Part shown: one piece after another, positions 16,317 to 24,476 of the stretch
How the letters are laid out: the number at the start of each line of letters is the position of its first letter
How positions within the stretch are numbered: position 1 is the first letter of the stretch
Assembly (NCBI RefSeq): GCF_029846235.1
Contig: NZ_JARVWP010000004.1
Coordinates: 310,001 to 374,000 of the forward strand
Length of the DNA stretch: 64,000 bases
Source of the DNA: Bradyrhizobium sp. CER78
GTDB lineage: Bacteria; Pseudomonadota; Alphaproteobacteria; Rhizobiales; Xanthobacteraceae
Direction of reading: 5' to 3'
Position numbers and translations under genes: made by a program
The notes under the pieces: generated by a model
Told to the model about the DNA's origin: nothing
Databases searched by the model: none
What the model saw: the letters and a program-made list of their open reading frames with translations, nothing else

Positions 16317-18677
16317 GTGAAACGAAAACCCGACCATGGCTTTCCGGGCCGGGACGCCATCGTCGCCTTCATCCGCGCCAATCCAGGCAAGGTCGGCACC
16401 CGCGAGATCGCGCGCGAGTTCGGCCTGAAGAACGCCGACCGCATTGAGCTGAAGCGGATCCTCCGCGAGCTCGCCGACGACGGCACGGTCGCCAAGCGCG
16501 GCCGCAAGATCCACGAGCCGGCGGCGCTGCCGCCGACCGTGCTCGCCGACATCACCGGCCGCGACAGCGATGGCGAATTGATCGCAACGCCCGCCGAGTG
16601 GGACAGCGAAGAGAACGGCACCGCCCCGAAGATCCGCATCGAGACGCCGCGGCGGCCGAAACCCGGCACCACCGCCGGCGTCGGCGACCGCGCACTGCTG
16701 CGCGTCGAGGTGACCGACGAGCAAGACGGCACACCCTATCGCGGGCGTGTCATCAAGGTGATCGATCACGGGCGCACGCGCATCCTCGGCATCTTCCGCC
16801 ACAACCCGGATGGCGGCGGCCGGCTAATCCCGGTCGACAAGAAGCAGGCCGGCCGCGAGCTCAACATCGCCAAGCCGGATACCGGCGGCGCCGAGGACGG
16901 CGACCTCATCAGCGTCGATCTGATCCGCACCCGCAGCTTTGGGCTCGCCTCCGCCCGGGTCAAGGAGCGGCTTGGCTCGATCGCGAGCGAAAAGGCGATC
17001 AGCCTGATCGCGATCAACACCCACGACATCCCGCAGGTGTTTTCGTCGTCTGCGCTCCGCGAGGCCGAAGACGCGCAGCCCGCGACATTGCAGGGCCGCG
17101 AGGACTGGCGCGACGTGCCGCTCGTCACCATCGATCCGCCCGACGCCAAGGACCACGACGACGCCGTGCATGCGGAGGTCGACACCGATCCGAACAATGC
17201 GGGCGGCTTCATCGTCCACGTCGCGATCGCGGACGTCGCCTACTATGTGCGGCCTGGTTCGGCGCTCGACCGTGACGCGCTCCAGCGCGGCAATTCGGTG
17301 TACTTCCCCGACCGCGTGGTGCCGATGCTGCCCGAGCGGATCTCCAACAATCTCTGCTCGCTGGTGCCGGGCGAGCCGCGCGGCGCGCTCGCGGTGCGGA
17401 TGGTGATCGGCGCCGACGGCCGCAAGCGCTCGCACACTTTTCATCGTGTGCTGATGCGTTCGGCCGCGAAGCTCGCTTACGCGCAGGCGCAAGCCGCGAT
17501 CGACGGCAGGCCCGATGACACCACCGGCCCCCTGCTCGAGCCGATCCTCAAGCCGTTGTGGTCGGCGTACGAGTTGGTCAAGCTCGCACGCAACGAGCGC
17601 GATCCGCTCGATCTCGATCTGCCCGAGCGCAAGATCCTGCTGAAGCCGGACGGCACCGTCGATCGCGTGATCGTGCCGCAGCGGCTCGATGCGCACCGGC
17701 TGATCGAGGAGTTCATGATCCTCGCCAACGTCGCCGCGGCGGAGATGCTGGAGAAGAAGGCGCTGCCGCTGATCTATCGCGTGCATGACGAGCCGAGCCA
17801 GGAGAAGGTGCACAACCTCCAGGAATTCCTGAAGACGCTCGACCTGCCCTTCACCAAACAGGGCGCGCTGCGTCCCGCGCAATTCAATCGCGTGCTGGCG
17901 CAGGTTGCGGGTGAGGATTACGAGCCGCTGGTCAACGAGGTGGTGCTGCGTTCGCAGGCGCAGGCCGAATACTCCGCCGAGAACTACGGCCATTTCGGCT
18001 TGAACCTGCGCCGCTACGCGCACTTCACCTCGCCTATCCGCCGCTACGCCGATCTGATCGTGCATCGCGCGCTGATCCGCGCGCTCGGCCTTGGCGAAGG
18101 CGCCTTGCCGACCGACGAGAGCGTGGAGACACTGGCCGAGATCGCCGCGCAGATCTCCGTCACCGAGCGCCGCGCGATGAAGGCGGAGCGCGAGACCACC
18201 GACCGGCTGATCGCGCATTTCCTTGCCGACAAGGTCGGCGCCTCGTTCCAGGGGCGCATCTCCGGCGTGACGCGCGCCGGCCTGTTCGTGAAGCTCGACG
18301 ACACCGGCGCCGATGGCCTGATCCCGATCCGCACCATCGGCAGCGAGTATTTCAACTACGATGAGACGCGCCATGCGCTGATCGGCACGCGCAGCGGCGC
18401 CATGTATCGGCTCGGTGACGTCGTCGACGTGCGGCTGGTCGAGGCAGCACCAGTGGCGGGCGCACTGCGCTTTGAGCTATTATCCGACGGCCAGGCAATT
18501 CCGCGTGACAGAAAACGCGACGGCAAGAGAGCCGAGCGCCGCGCCGCGGGATTCGGCAAGGGCCCGAAGGGATCGGGCAAGAAAGCGCACAAGGAGCGGA
18601 AATCGCGCAACAAGAAGGACCGCAAGCCGGCGAAGTCGAAGCCCGGCAAATCGAAGCGAGGCAAGTCATGGAAGTGA
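16317..18677 (+). CDS. rnr: ribonuclease R
   Basis: A processive 3'-5' exoribonuclease of 786 residues. In order: an N-terminal winged helix (first about 70 residues), cold-shock/OB domains, the RNB catalytic domain (TIDPPDAKDHDDAVHAE holds the metal-binding aspartates; YFPDRVVPMLPERISNNLCSL and HFTSPIRRYADLIVHR are hallmark motifs), an S1 RNA-binding domain (FQGRISGVTRAGLFVKLDDTGADGLIP) and a lysine-rich tail of about 60 residues. The GTG start follows the topA TAA directly, and the last 10 bases overlap the DUF983 gene, so the three form one transcription unit. Confidence 0.97.
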   Translation: MKRKPDHGFPGRDAIVAFIRANPGKVGTREIAREFGLKNADRIELKRILRELADDGTVAKRGRKIHEPAALPPTVLADITGRDSDGELIATPAEWDSEENGTAPKIRIETPRRPKPGTTAGVGDRALLRVEVTDEQDGTPYRGRVIKVIDHGRTRILGIFRHNPDGGGRLIPVDKKQAGRELNIAKPDTGGAEDGDLISVDLIRTRSFGLASARVKERLGSIASEKAISLIAINTHDIPQVFSSSALREAEDAQPATLQGREDWRDVPLVTIDPPDAKDHDDAVHAEVDTDPNNAGGFIVHVAIADVAYYVRPGSALDRDALQRGNSVYFPDRVVPMLPERISNNLCSLVPGEPRGALAVRMVIGADGRKRSHTFHRVLMRSAAKLAYAQAQAAIDGRPDDTTGPLLEPILKPLWSAYELVKLARNERDPLDLDLPERKILLKPDGTVDRVIVPQRLDAHRLIEEFMILANVAAAEMLEKKALPLIYRVHDEPSQEKVHNLQEFLKTLDLPFTKQGALRPAQFNRVLAQVAGEDYEPLVNEVVLRSQAQAEYSAENYGHFGLNLRRYAHFTSPIRRYADLIVHRALIRALGLGEGALPTDESVETLAEIAAQISVTERRAMKAERETTDRLIAHFLADKVGASFQGRISGVTRAGLFVKLDDTGADGLIPIRTIGSEYFNYDETRHALIGTRSGAMYRLGDVVDVRLVEAAPVAGALRFELLSDGQAIPRDRKRDGKRAERRAAGFGKGPKGSGKKAHKERKSRNKKDRKPAKSKPGKSKRGKSWK

Positions 18678-19105
18678 CACCGCCGACGGTGGTCTGGACC
18701 CGCGATGCGGCCGAGTCCGAGAAGCGCGACGTGTGGAGCGCAATGAAGCGCGGGTTCCGCAGCTGCTGTCCGCGCTGCGGAAAAGGCAGGCTGTTCCGCA
18801 AGTTTCTGAAATGCGACGGCCACTGCCCGGTCTGCGATCTCGATTTCTCACCGCATCGCGCCGACGATCTGCCCGCCTATCTCGTCATCGTCATTGTCGG
18901 CCATATCGTGGTACCGACCGCGCTATGGATCGAGACCAACTATTCGCCGCCGGTGTGGCTGCAACTTGCGATCTATCTGCCGCTCACGCTGTTCGCATCG
19001 CTGGCATTGTTGCAACCGGTGAAGGGAGCCGTGATCGGCTTGCAATGGGCCCTGCGCATGCATGGCTTTGACGAGAATCCCCCTAGCGACATCCCGCCGG
19101 TCTAG
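18668..19105 (+). CDS. DUF983 zinc-ribbon membrane protein
   Basis: A 145-residue protein with a CPRCGKG...CPVC treble-clef-like pair (the second half reads CDGHCPVCDLDF) followed by two hydrophobic spans (LPAYLVIVIVGHIVVPTALW and LQLAIYLPLTLFASLALL). DUF983 proteins of alphaproteobacteria are uncharacterised; some sit by cytochrome oxidase genes, but here the gene overlaps rnr by 10 bases. ATG 18668 has AAG-rich sequence upstream rather than a strong Shine-Dalgarno, consistent with coupling to rnr translation. Confidence 0.9.
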   Translation: MEVTPPTVVWTRDAAESEKRDVWSAMKRGFRSCCPRCGKGRLFRKFLKCDGHCPVCDLDFSPHRADDLPAYLVIVIVGHIVVPTALWIETNYSPPVWLQLAIYLPLTLFASLALLQPVKGAVIGLQWALRMHGFDENPPSDIPPV

Positions 19106-19141
19106 CTAAACCGGACGATAAGAAGAAATGAAAGGGATGAA

Positions 19142-19891
19142 ATGACTGAAGCCGCCGCCCCTGCCGCCGTCGTCCACCAGGGCGAAAAAGAAGCCGATCA
19201 TCACGCGTATTTTCGGCCGAAGGATGCCGCGACGCTGATCCTGATCGATCGCTCCGGCGCCAAGCCGAAGGTGCTGGTCGGCAAGCGCCACGACAAGGTC
19301 GTGTTCATGCCCGGCAAGTTCGTGTTTCCCGGCGGCCGCGTCGACAAGGCCGACAACCGCGTGCCGGTCGCAGCCCCGATCACGCCGGAGCTCGAAGCCA
19401 ATCTGTTGAAGGGCAGTCCGAAGATCACACCCGGCCGCGCGCGCGCACTCGCCAATGCCGCGATCCGCGAAGCCTGCGAAGAGACCGGGCTTTGCCTCGG
19501 CCGCAAGGTCGAGAAGAGAGCGAAGCTCGACGGCCCGTGGGCGCCGTTCGCCGACGCTGGCCTCTTGCCCGATCCGTCCGGCCTGTTCCTGATCGCGCGC
19601 GCGATCACCCCGCCCGGCCGCGTTCGCCGCTTCGACACCCGCTTCTTCACGGCAGACGCCTCGACAATCGCGCATCGCGTCGAGGGCGTGGTGCATGCCG
19701 ATGCCGAACTGGTTGAGCTCGTCTGGGTCGAGATCGGCTCCGAGCCGCTCGCGGACGCGCATGCCATGACCAAGAACGTGCTTGCCGAGCTCGACCGCCG
19801 TCTTGCCACCGGCCCGCTCCGCCACGACGCGCCGGTGCCGTTCTTCCATTTCTACGGCGGCAAGATGCAGAAGGACGTGCTGGGGGCGTAG
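19142..19891 (+). CDS. NUDIX hydrolase
   Basis: A 249-residue NUDIX protein. The box is split by an insertion: FPGGRVDKADN at the front and AAIREACEETGL about 45 residues later, keeping the RExxEExG core that binds Mg2+. The large insertion places it with the long RNU/CoA-type NUDIX proteins; the substrate cannot be read from the sequence. The start is 36 bases after DUF983, with AAAGGGATGA immediately before ATG, so it may belong to the topA-rnr unit. Confidence 0.9.
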   Translation: MTEAAAPAAVVHQGEKEADHHAYFRPKDAATLILIDRSGAKPKVLVGKRHDKVVFMPGKFVFPGGRVDKADNRVPVAAPITPELEANLLKGSPKITPGRARALANAAIREACEETGLCLGRKVEKRAKLDGPWAPFADAGLLPDPSGLFLIARAITPPGRVRRFDTRFFTADASTIAHRVEGVVHADAELVELVWVEIGSEPLADAHAMTKNVLAELDRRLATGPLRHDAPVPFFHFYGGKMQKDVLGA

Positions 19892-19900
19892 GCCAGCCCC

Positions 19901-19983
19901 GTCATTGCGAGCGAAGCGAAGCAATCCATCTCACCGCTTGTTGATCTATGGATTGCTTCGTCGCTTACGCTCCTCGCAATGAC
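19901..19983. repeat. dispersed palindromic repeat, family F (GTCATTGCGAGCGAAGCG)
   Basis: The left arm GTCATTGCGAGCGAAGCG pairs imperfectly with the right arm CGCTTACGCTCCTCGCAATGAC around two copies of an ATGGATTGCTTCG/CAATCCAT core. A second copy is at 39222-39305. This is one of the commonest small repeats of Bradyrhizobium-like genomes. It follows the NUDIX stop by 10 bases. Confidence 0.85.
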
Positions 19984-20118
19984 GATCAGGGGATCGACTG
20001 CAGACTTATCCTCCCGCCGTCCCTCAAATTGCAAAAATCTTCTGGCGCTGTCGGGATGGCGCGCCGCAAAGCGCCTCCCTATCTGTTCCGCTAACGACAT
20101 CAAGAACGGAACGGGGCA

Positions 20119-21444
20119 ATGGCGAAGCGTCAACTCAAGCTCGGCGCATTCATGCGGCCGATCAGCATCCACACCGGCGCCTGGCGCTATCCCGGGGCCT
20201 GGCCCGACGCCAATTTCAACTTCGACCACATCAAGACGCTGATCCGCAAGCTCGAGGCCGGCAAGTTCGACGCGTTCTTCATGGCCGACCATCTGGCCGT
20301 GCTCAACATGCCGATCAATGCGCTGAAGCGCAGCCACACCGTGACCTCGTTCGAGCCGTTCACGCTGCTGTCAGCACTCTCCGCCGTGACCGAGAATATC
20401 GGCCTGATCGCGACCGGCTCGACCACCTTCGACGAGCCCTATCACGTCGCCCGGCGCTTCGCTTCGCTCGATCACATCTCCGGCGGCCGGGCGGGGTGGA
20501 ATATCGTCACGACATCCAATCCGGATGCGGCGCTGAATTTCGGCCTCGACGATCACATGGAGCATGCGGAGCGCTACAAGCGCGCCCGCGAGTTCTACGA
20601 CGTCGTCACCGGCCTGTGGGATTCCTTCGCCGATGACGCCTTCGTGCGCGATGTCGAGTCCGGGCTGTTCGTCGATCCCGACAAGATGCATGTGCTCAAC
20701 CACAAGGGCAAATACCTCTCGGTCCGCGGCCCGCTGAACATCGCCCGTCCCGTTCAGGGCTGGCCTGTCATCGTGCAGGCCGGCGCTTCCGACGACGGCA
20801 GGCAGCTTGCGGCCGAGACGGCGGAAGCCGTGTTCACCGGCGGCGGCAGCTTGGCCGACGGACAGAAGCTCTATGCCGACATCAAAGGCCGCATGGAGAA
20901 GATCGGACGCGATCCCGAGCATCTGAAGATCCTGCCCGGCGCCTTCGTCGTGGTCGGCGACAGCGTCGAGGAAGCCAAGGAGAAGCGCGCGCTGCTCGAC
21001 AGCCGCGTGCATTACGACAGCGCGATCGCCTCGCTATCCGTGATCCTCGGCACCGATGCGTCCGGCTTCGATCCCGACGGTCCATTGCCGCCGATCCCGG
21101 AAACCAACGCCAGCAAGAGCGGGCGGCAGCGCCTCGTCGATGTCGCCGCGCGCGACAAGCTCACCGTGCGCCAGCTCGCCCAGCGCGTTGGCGGCTATGG
21201 CGGGCTCGCTTTCGTCGGCACGCCGCAGACCATCGCCGACCAGATGGAGGAATGGCTGACGAGCCGTGGCAGCGACGGCTTCAACATCATGTTCCCCTAT
21301 CTGCCGCAGGGCCTGTTCGAGTTCGTCGACAAGGTGGTCCCGGAACTGCAGAAGCGCGGAATCTTCCGCAAGGAGTATGAAGGGCGGACGCTGCGCGAGA
21401 ATCTGGGCCTGCCGCGGCCGAAAAACCAGTTCTTCGAGGGCTAA
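20119..21444 (+). CDS. LLM-class flavin-dependent monooxygenase (NtaA/DszA type)
   Basis: A 441-residue luciferase-like monooxygenase of the NtaA/SnaA/DszA branch, which uses FMNH2 from a separate reductase. Matching landmarks are LGAFMRPISIHTGAWRYP, DAFFMADHLAVL, SFEPFTLLSALSAVTENIGLIATGSTTFDEPYHVARRFASLDHISGGRAGWNIVTT, and IARPVQGWPVIVQAGASDDGRQLAAETAEAVF. Family members open amines, sulfones or chelators such as nitrilotriacetate; the substrate here is unknown. No flavin reductase or transporter gene is adjacent. Confidence 0.92.
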   Translation: MAKRQLKLGAFMRPISIHTGAWRYPGAWPDANFNFDHIKTLIRKLEAGKFDAFFMADHLAVLNMPINALKRSHTVTSFEPFTLLSALSAVTENIGLIATGSTTFDEPYHVARRFASLDHISGGRAGWNIVTTSNPDAALNFGLDDHMEHAERYKRAREFYDVVTGLWDSFADDAFVRDVESGLFVDPDKMHVLNHKGKYLSVRGPLNIARPVQGWPVIVQAGASDDGRQLAAETAEAVFTGGGSLADGQKLYADIKGRMEKIGRDPEHLKILPGAFVVVGDSVEEAKEKRALLDSRVHYDSAIASLSVILGTDASGFDPDGPLPPIPETNASKSGRQRLVDVAARDKLTVRQLAQRVGGYGGLAFVGTPQTIADQMEEWLTSRGSDGFNIMFPYLPQGLFEFVDKVVPELQKRGIFRKEYEGRTLRENLGLPRPKNQFFEG

Positions 21445-21480
21445 TCGGCCGGAATCGGGATGATTTCGGCCCGGAAATCC

Positions 21481-21508
21481 TTGACTTTGAGCGGTTTGTG
21501 GCTAGTTT
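21481..21508 (+). promoter_or_regulatory. candidate sigma-70-type promoter of rpmG
   Basis: TTGACT at 21481-21486 and TAGTTT at 21503-21508 are separated by 16 bases, and lie 64 bases before the rpmG start. The -35 match is good and the -10 weak, as is usual in high-GC alphaproteobacteria. Confidence 0.4.
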
Positions 21509-21571
21509 CCGGGCCAAACGCGGGCCGATTTGGCCGGCTCCCGATACCCCTTCATTTTCGAGGATTTGCAT

Positions 21572-21739
21572 ATGGCCAAAGCGGTCACCATCAAGGTCAA
21601 GCTCGTGTCGACGGCCGATACCGGCTTCTATTACGTCGCCAAGAAGAATTCGCGCACCATGACCGACAAGCTGGTCAAGAAGAAGTACGACCCGGTCGCG
21701 CGCAAGCACGTCGAGTTCAAGGAAGCCAAGATCAAGTAA
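21572..21739 (+). CDS. rpmG: 50S ribosomal protein L33
   Basis: A 55-residue ribosomal protein beginning [21 protein letters not shown], with the conserved [31 protein letters not shown] ending. It lacks the CxxC zinc pairs, so it is the zinc-independent form normal for this group. The ATG at 21572 fixes the start, and GAGGA lies about 8 bases upstream. It is monocistronic: its own promoter lies upstream and a strong terminator follows. Confidence 0.98.
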   Translation: MAKAVTIKVKLVSTADTGFYYVAKKNSRTMTDKLVKKKYDPVARKHVEFKEAKIK

Positions 21740-21763
21740 GATCGCCTGCTTCTGACGTTTCGA

Positions 21764-21788
21764 ACGGGGCCCTCGCGGCCCCGTTTTT
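21764..21788 (+). terminator. rho-independent terminator after rpmG
   Basis: The perfect 8-bp stem ACGGGGCC/GGCCCCGT with loop CTCGC is followed by TTTTT; it begins 25 bases after the rpmG stop. Confidence 0.9.
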
Positions 21789-21848
21789 GCTTTGTGGCCT
21801 AGCGTCGTCCCTCATGTCTTTCGGGCACGTCCCGGGCGCAGGGCTCAC

Positions 21849-22379
21849 ATGATCGCAAGCTTGGACGAGGGAAACGTCGGCGGCTACTCGGTCGCCTACG
21901 GCCGCGAGGACATCTACTTTCCGGTCTATGTCACGGCCGCGCTTGCCGCGGTCTTCCTGACAGCGACGTGGATCACGGGCGCGATCTACTGGCTGACGCT
22001 GGCGGCCGCCGCCGCGGGCTTCACCTACTACAACATTCCGCTGCTGGAGGCCGGTCGTCCGACCATCGGGGCCAACCAGTACGGCATCTTCATCCAGGCC
22101 TTCGGGCTGATCCGCTGGCGCGCTATCAAGCAGATCGACCTCGTCGAGATCGCAGAGCGCGCGATGACCGTCCACGAATTGCAGATCGCGCTCAATGTGC
22201 CGCTCGGCAGCGCGCTGGTGGCTGACTGGCGCAAGCGGCCCGCCTATCGGCTGCTGATGCGCTTGCCGTGGCGCATGGACCATCGCGGCGTGGTCCGCGT
22301 CAATCTCGAGCCATTCGACCGGACGCCCGACGAGATCCACCGGACGTTCCTGAGGATGTGGCGCTACTACCGGAGCTAG
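21849..22379 (+). CDS. hypothetical two-span membrane protein
   Basis: A 176-residue protein starting MIASLDEGNVGGYSVAYGRED. Two adjacent hydrophobic spans (VYVTAALAAVFLTATWITGAIYWLTLAAAAAGFTYYNI) are followed by a soluble domain of about 110 residues that includes GANQYGIFIQAFGLIRWRAIKQIDLV, a strand pattern like bacterial PH-type domains that follow a transmembrane hairpin. No named family recognised. The ATG at 21849 is chosen over an upstream open frame that reads through the rpmG terminator region. Its TAG stop overlaps by two bases the stop of the convergent 42-residue gene. Confidence 0.75.
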   Translation: MIASLDEGNVGGYSVAYGREDIYFPVYVTAALAAVFLTATWITGAIYWLTLAAAAAGFTYYNIPLLEAGRPTIGANQYGIFIQAFGLIRWRAIKQIDLVEIAERAMTVHELQIALNVPLGSALVADWRKRPAYRLLMRLPWRMDHRGVVRVNLEPFDRTPDEIHRTFLRMWRYYRS

Positions 22380-22504
22380 CCTTTGAACGCCTCATCCGGC
22401 AGATGCGCATCCGCGATCTCTGCATCCGGATTGTGTGTGATGGTCATGAACCAAACGAGGCTGAAGAACAGCGACCACGCTGTGTTCCAATAGAACCAGT
22501 TCAT
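22376..22504 (-). CDS. 42-residue small membrane protein downstream of amt
   Basis: A complete short frame: aromatic-rich head and span (MNWFYWNTAWSLFFSLVWFM) and a polar acidic tail (HNPDAEIADAHLPDEAFKG). GAGGTGA lies five bases before ATG 22504. It begins 72 bases after the ammonium transporter stop on the same strand, so it may share that transcript. Its stop overlaps the stop codon of the convergent gene. The single-span, tryptophan-rich form resembles small subunits that modify a larger membrane protein, but no role is known. Confidence 0.6.
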   Translation of the reverse strand: MNWFYWNTAWSLFFSLVWFMTITHNPDAEIADAHLPDEAFKG

Positions 22505-22576
22505 CGGATCACCTCGAACAGCTTTGATCCGTGCCAGCCGGCAACGATCGCCGGCCGGCGCGGAATGCCGCCAAGT

Positions 22577-23971
22577 CTACTGCACGACCTCGCCGTGCAG
22601 CGCCAGATCCAACCCTTCGCGCTCGATGTCGCGCGTCACGCGAAGCCCGACGAAGAGATTGATCACGAACAGGATGATCAGGCTCACGACGGCATCATAC
22701 ACGAAAACCGTCGCGACGCCGATGCATTGATTGAGGAACTGCCCGGCATTTCCCTCCAGAACGCCAGCCGTTCCACCATACTGCTCGACCGCGAACACGC
22801 CGGTCAGCAGCGCTCCGACGATGCCGCCGAGGGCATGAACGCCGAAGCAGTCCAGCGCGTCATCGTAGCTGAACATGCGCTTCAAGCCGGTGCATCCCCA
22901 GTAGCAGCAGACGCCGGCGGCGATGCCGATCGCGAAGGCGCCGACCGGCCCGACGAAACCGGAGGCCGGCGTGATCGCGACGAGACCTGCGACAGCGCCC
23001 GAGCAGATGCCGACGACCGTCGGCTTGCCCTTGAGTGCCCACTCCACCAGCATCCAGGTGAAGCCCGCCACTGCGGTGGCGATCTGGGTCACCAGCATCG
23101 CCATGCCCGCCTGCATTCCGGCGGTGACGGCGGAACCGGCGTTGAAGCCGAACCAGCCGACCCACAGCAGCGAGGCGCCGATGAAGGTCAGCACCATGTT
23201 GTGCGCCGGCCCCGTCTCGACGCGCTTGCCGAGCATGATCGCGCACATCAGGCCGGCGACGCCGGCATTGATGTGCACCACGGTGCCGCCGGCGAAATCG
23301 AGAACCTTGACATACGCAGCGTCGTTGCCCGCGGAGAAGATGCCATCGGGCCCCCAGACCCAATGCGCGATCGGCGCATAGACGAAGATCGCCCACAGCC
23401 CGATGAACCAGAGCATTGCCGAGAACTTCATCCGCTCGGCAAACGCACCGGCGATCAGCGCCGGCGTGATGATGGCGAACGTCATCTGGAAGCAGATGTA
23501 GACGGCCTCAGGGATGGTCGCGGCGAGCGGATTGGGATTGCCGATGCCACCCTTGCCGATGTCGCTCAGGATGTCCTTGAGGAACATGCGATCCAGGCCG
23601 CCGATAAACGGCGTGCCGGCACGAAACGCCAGGCTGTAGGTGATGACGGCAAACAGGATCGTGACCAGGCAGGTCACCGCGAAGCTGGTCATCACGGTAT
23701 CGCCGACGTTCTTCTTGCGCACCATGCCGCCGTAGAACAGGCCGAGCCCCGGCACCGTCATCATCAGGACGAGCGCGACTGACGTGAGCATCCAGGCGGT
23801 GTCGCCGGAATTCGGCGTGCACTTCTCAAGGATCTTGCCGCCGCAGGCCGGCGGCGCCGCCGCATCCTCAGCCAGCGCAAGGTCACTGAATAGCAGGCAA
23901 AGAAGCGCTACCCCCAGCAGAGCAACCACGATTCTCACGAGCTTCGGGCGCGTGTATGTCGCAGACTCCAT
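22577..23971 (-). CDS. amtB: ammonium transporter (AmtB/Mep family)
   Basis: An Amt channel of about 464 residues. It has an N-terminal signal segment (LVRIVVALLGVALLCLLFSDLALA), then the extracellular start AWMLTSVALVLMMTVPGLGLFYGGMVRKKN and about eleven spans. Hallmarks are FAIITPALIAGAFAERMKFS, WVWGPDGIF, DFAGGTVVHINAGVAGL (pore His) and DCFGVHALGGIVGALLTG (second pore His). ATG 23971 is picked from a double ATG because GGGAGG lies six bases upstream. Usually glnK precedes amtB; none is seen here. A sigma-54-type promoter lies about 325 bases upstream, consistent with nitrogen (NtrC) control. Confidence 0.95.
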   Translation of the reverse strand: MESATYTRPKLVRIVVALLGVALLCLLFSDLALAEDAAAPPACGGKILEKCTPNSGDTAWMLTSVALVLMMTVPGLGLFYGGMVRKKNVGDTVMTSFAVTCLVTILFAVITYSLAFRAGTPFIGGLDRMFLKDILSDIGKGGIGNPNPLAATIPEAVYICFQMTFAIITPALIAGAFAERMKFSAMLWFIGLWAIFVYAPIAHWVWGPDGIFSAGNDAAYVKVLDFAGGTVVHINAGVAGLMCAIMLGKRVETGPAHNMVLTFIGASLLWVGWFGFNAGSAVTAGMQAGMAMLVTQIATAVAGFTWMLVEWALKGKPTVVGICSGAVAGLVAITPASGFVGPVGAFAIGIAAGVCCYWGCTGLKRMFSYDDALDCFGVHALGGIVGALLTGVFAVEQYGGTAGVLEGNAGQFLNQCIGVATVFVYDAVVSLIILFVINLFVGLRVTRDIEREGLDLALHGEVVQ

Positions 23972-24294
23972 CATCGTCCTCCCATCACAAGAAATGCTGG
24001 TGTTCGGAATCGGCGCGGCGCGTTCGGAGCGCGAACGCCGAAAGACAGCGCGTGCTCGGCTGTCGGGATCTCTCGAAGTGCCGTGCGGCGGATGGCGCGA
24101 TACAGCGAAGACGCAGCGGCGTCGGGCCGGGCGTGAGGCACAACGGTCTCCTGCTCGGCGGCGCGGCGAAGGCCGTGGTGCGCGGATGGCTGGAGAATGA
24201 CGGCGACTAGCCTCATCGCGGCCAGCCCTTCCCATGGGTCCCCAAGCCGGAAAACCTCTGCAACGGCTTCCGGCACGATTTCTAGCCAAATTCA

Positions 24295-24310
24295 ATCAAG
24301 ATTCGTGCCA
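24295..24310 (-). promoter_or_regulatory. sigma-54 (-24/-12) promoter upstream of amtB
   Basis: Read on the minus strand the site is TGGCACGAATCTTGAT, matching the consensus TGGCACRNNNNTTGCW at every fixed position but one (TTGA for TTGC). It points at amtB and implies a leader of roughly 310 bases. The 450-base stretch from 23975 to 24424 holds no convincing gene; a clean NtrC site pair was not found by eye. Confidence 0.6.
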
Positions 24311-24424
24311 CCGGCGCGCGCCGAGCAACACGTTGAAGACACTGCGAATTCAATCTACGCGCGCAACGGCTTCGCGCTCCACTGCACGTTCCCGCAGCAA
24401 GTGATCGCTGGAAAAATAGGCAGC

Positions 24425-24461
24425 AATCGGCGGCTGCCCTCGTATGCGGCAGCCGCCGATT
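24425..24461 (-). terminator. hairpin after the MFS gene
   Basis: A perfect 14-base inverted repeat, AATCGGCGGCTGCC and GGCAGCCGCCGATT with a 9-base loop, begins 16 bases beyond the MFS stop. On the minus strand TATTTTT follows a few bases later, so it is a likely but not textbook terminator. Confidence 0.65.
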
Positions 24462-24476
24462 TACTGGATCGGAAGC

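Noticed and set aside
16824..18374. 516-residue minus-strand frame opposite rnr
   Set aside because: Shadow of the RNase R gene; no recognisable domain.
22268..23782. 504-residue plus-strand frame opposite amtB
   Set aside because: Very rich in Asp, Arg, His and Gln, as expected from the complement of a membrane protein; amtB on the other strand has all pore motifs.
23975..24276. Possible glnK upstream of amtB
   Set aside because: None of the frames contains the PII T-loop or conserved motifs; the open frame there is arginine-rich and unlike any PII protein.
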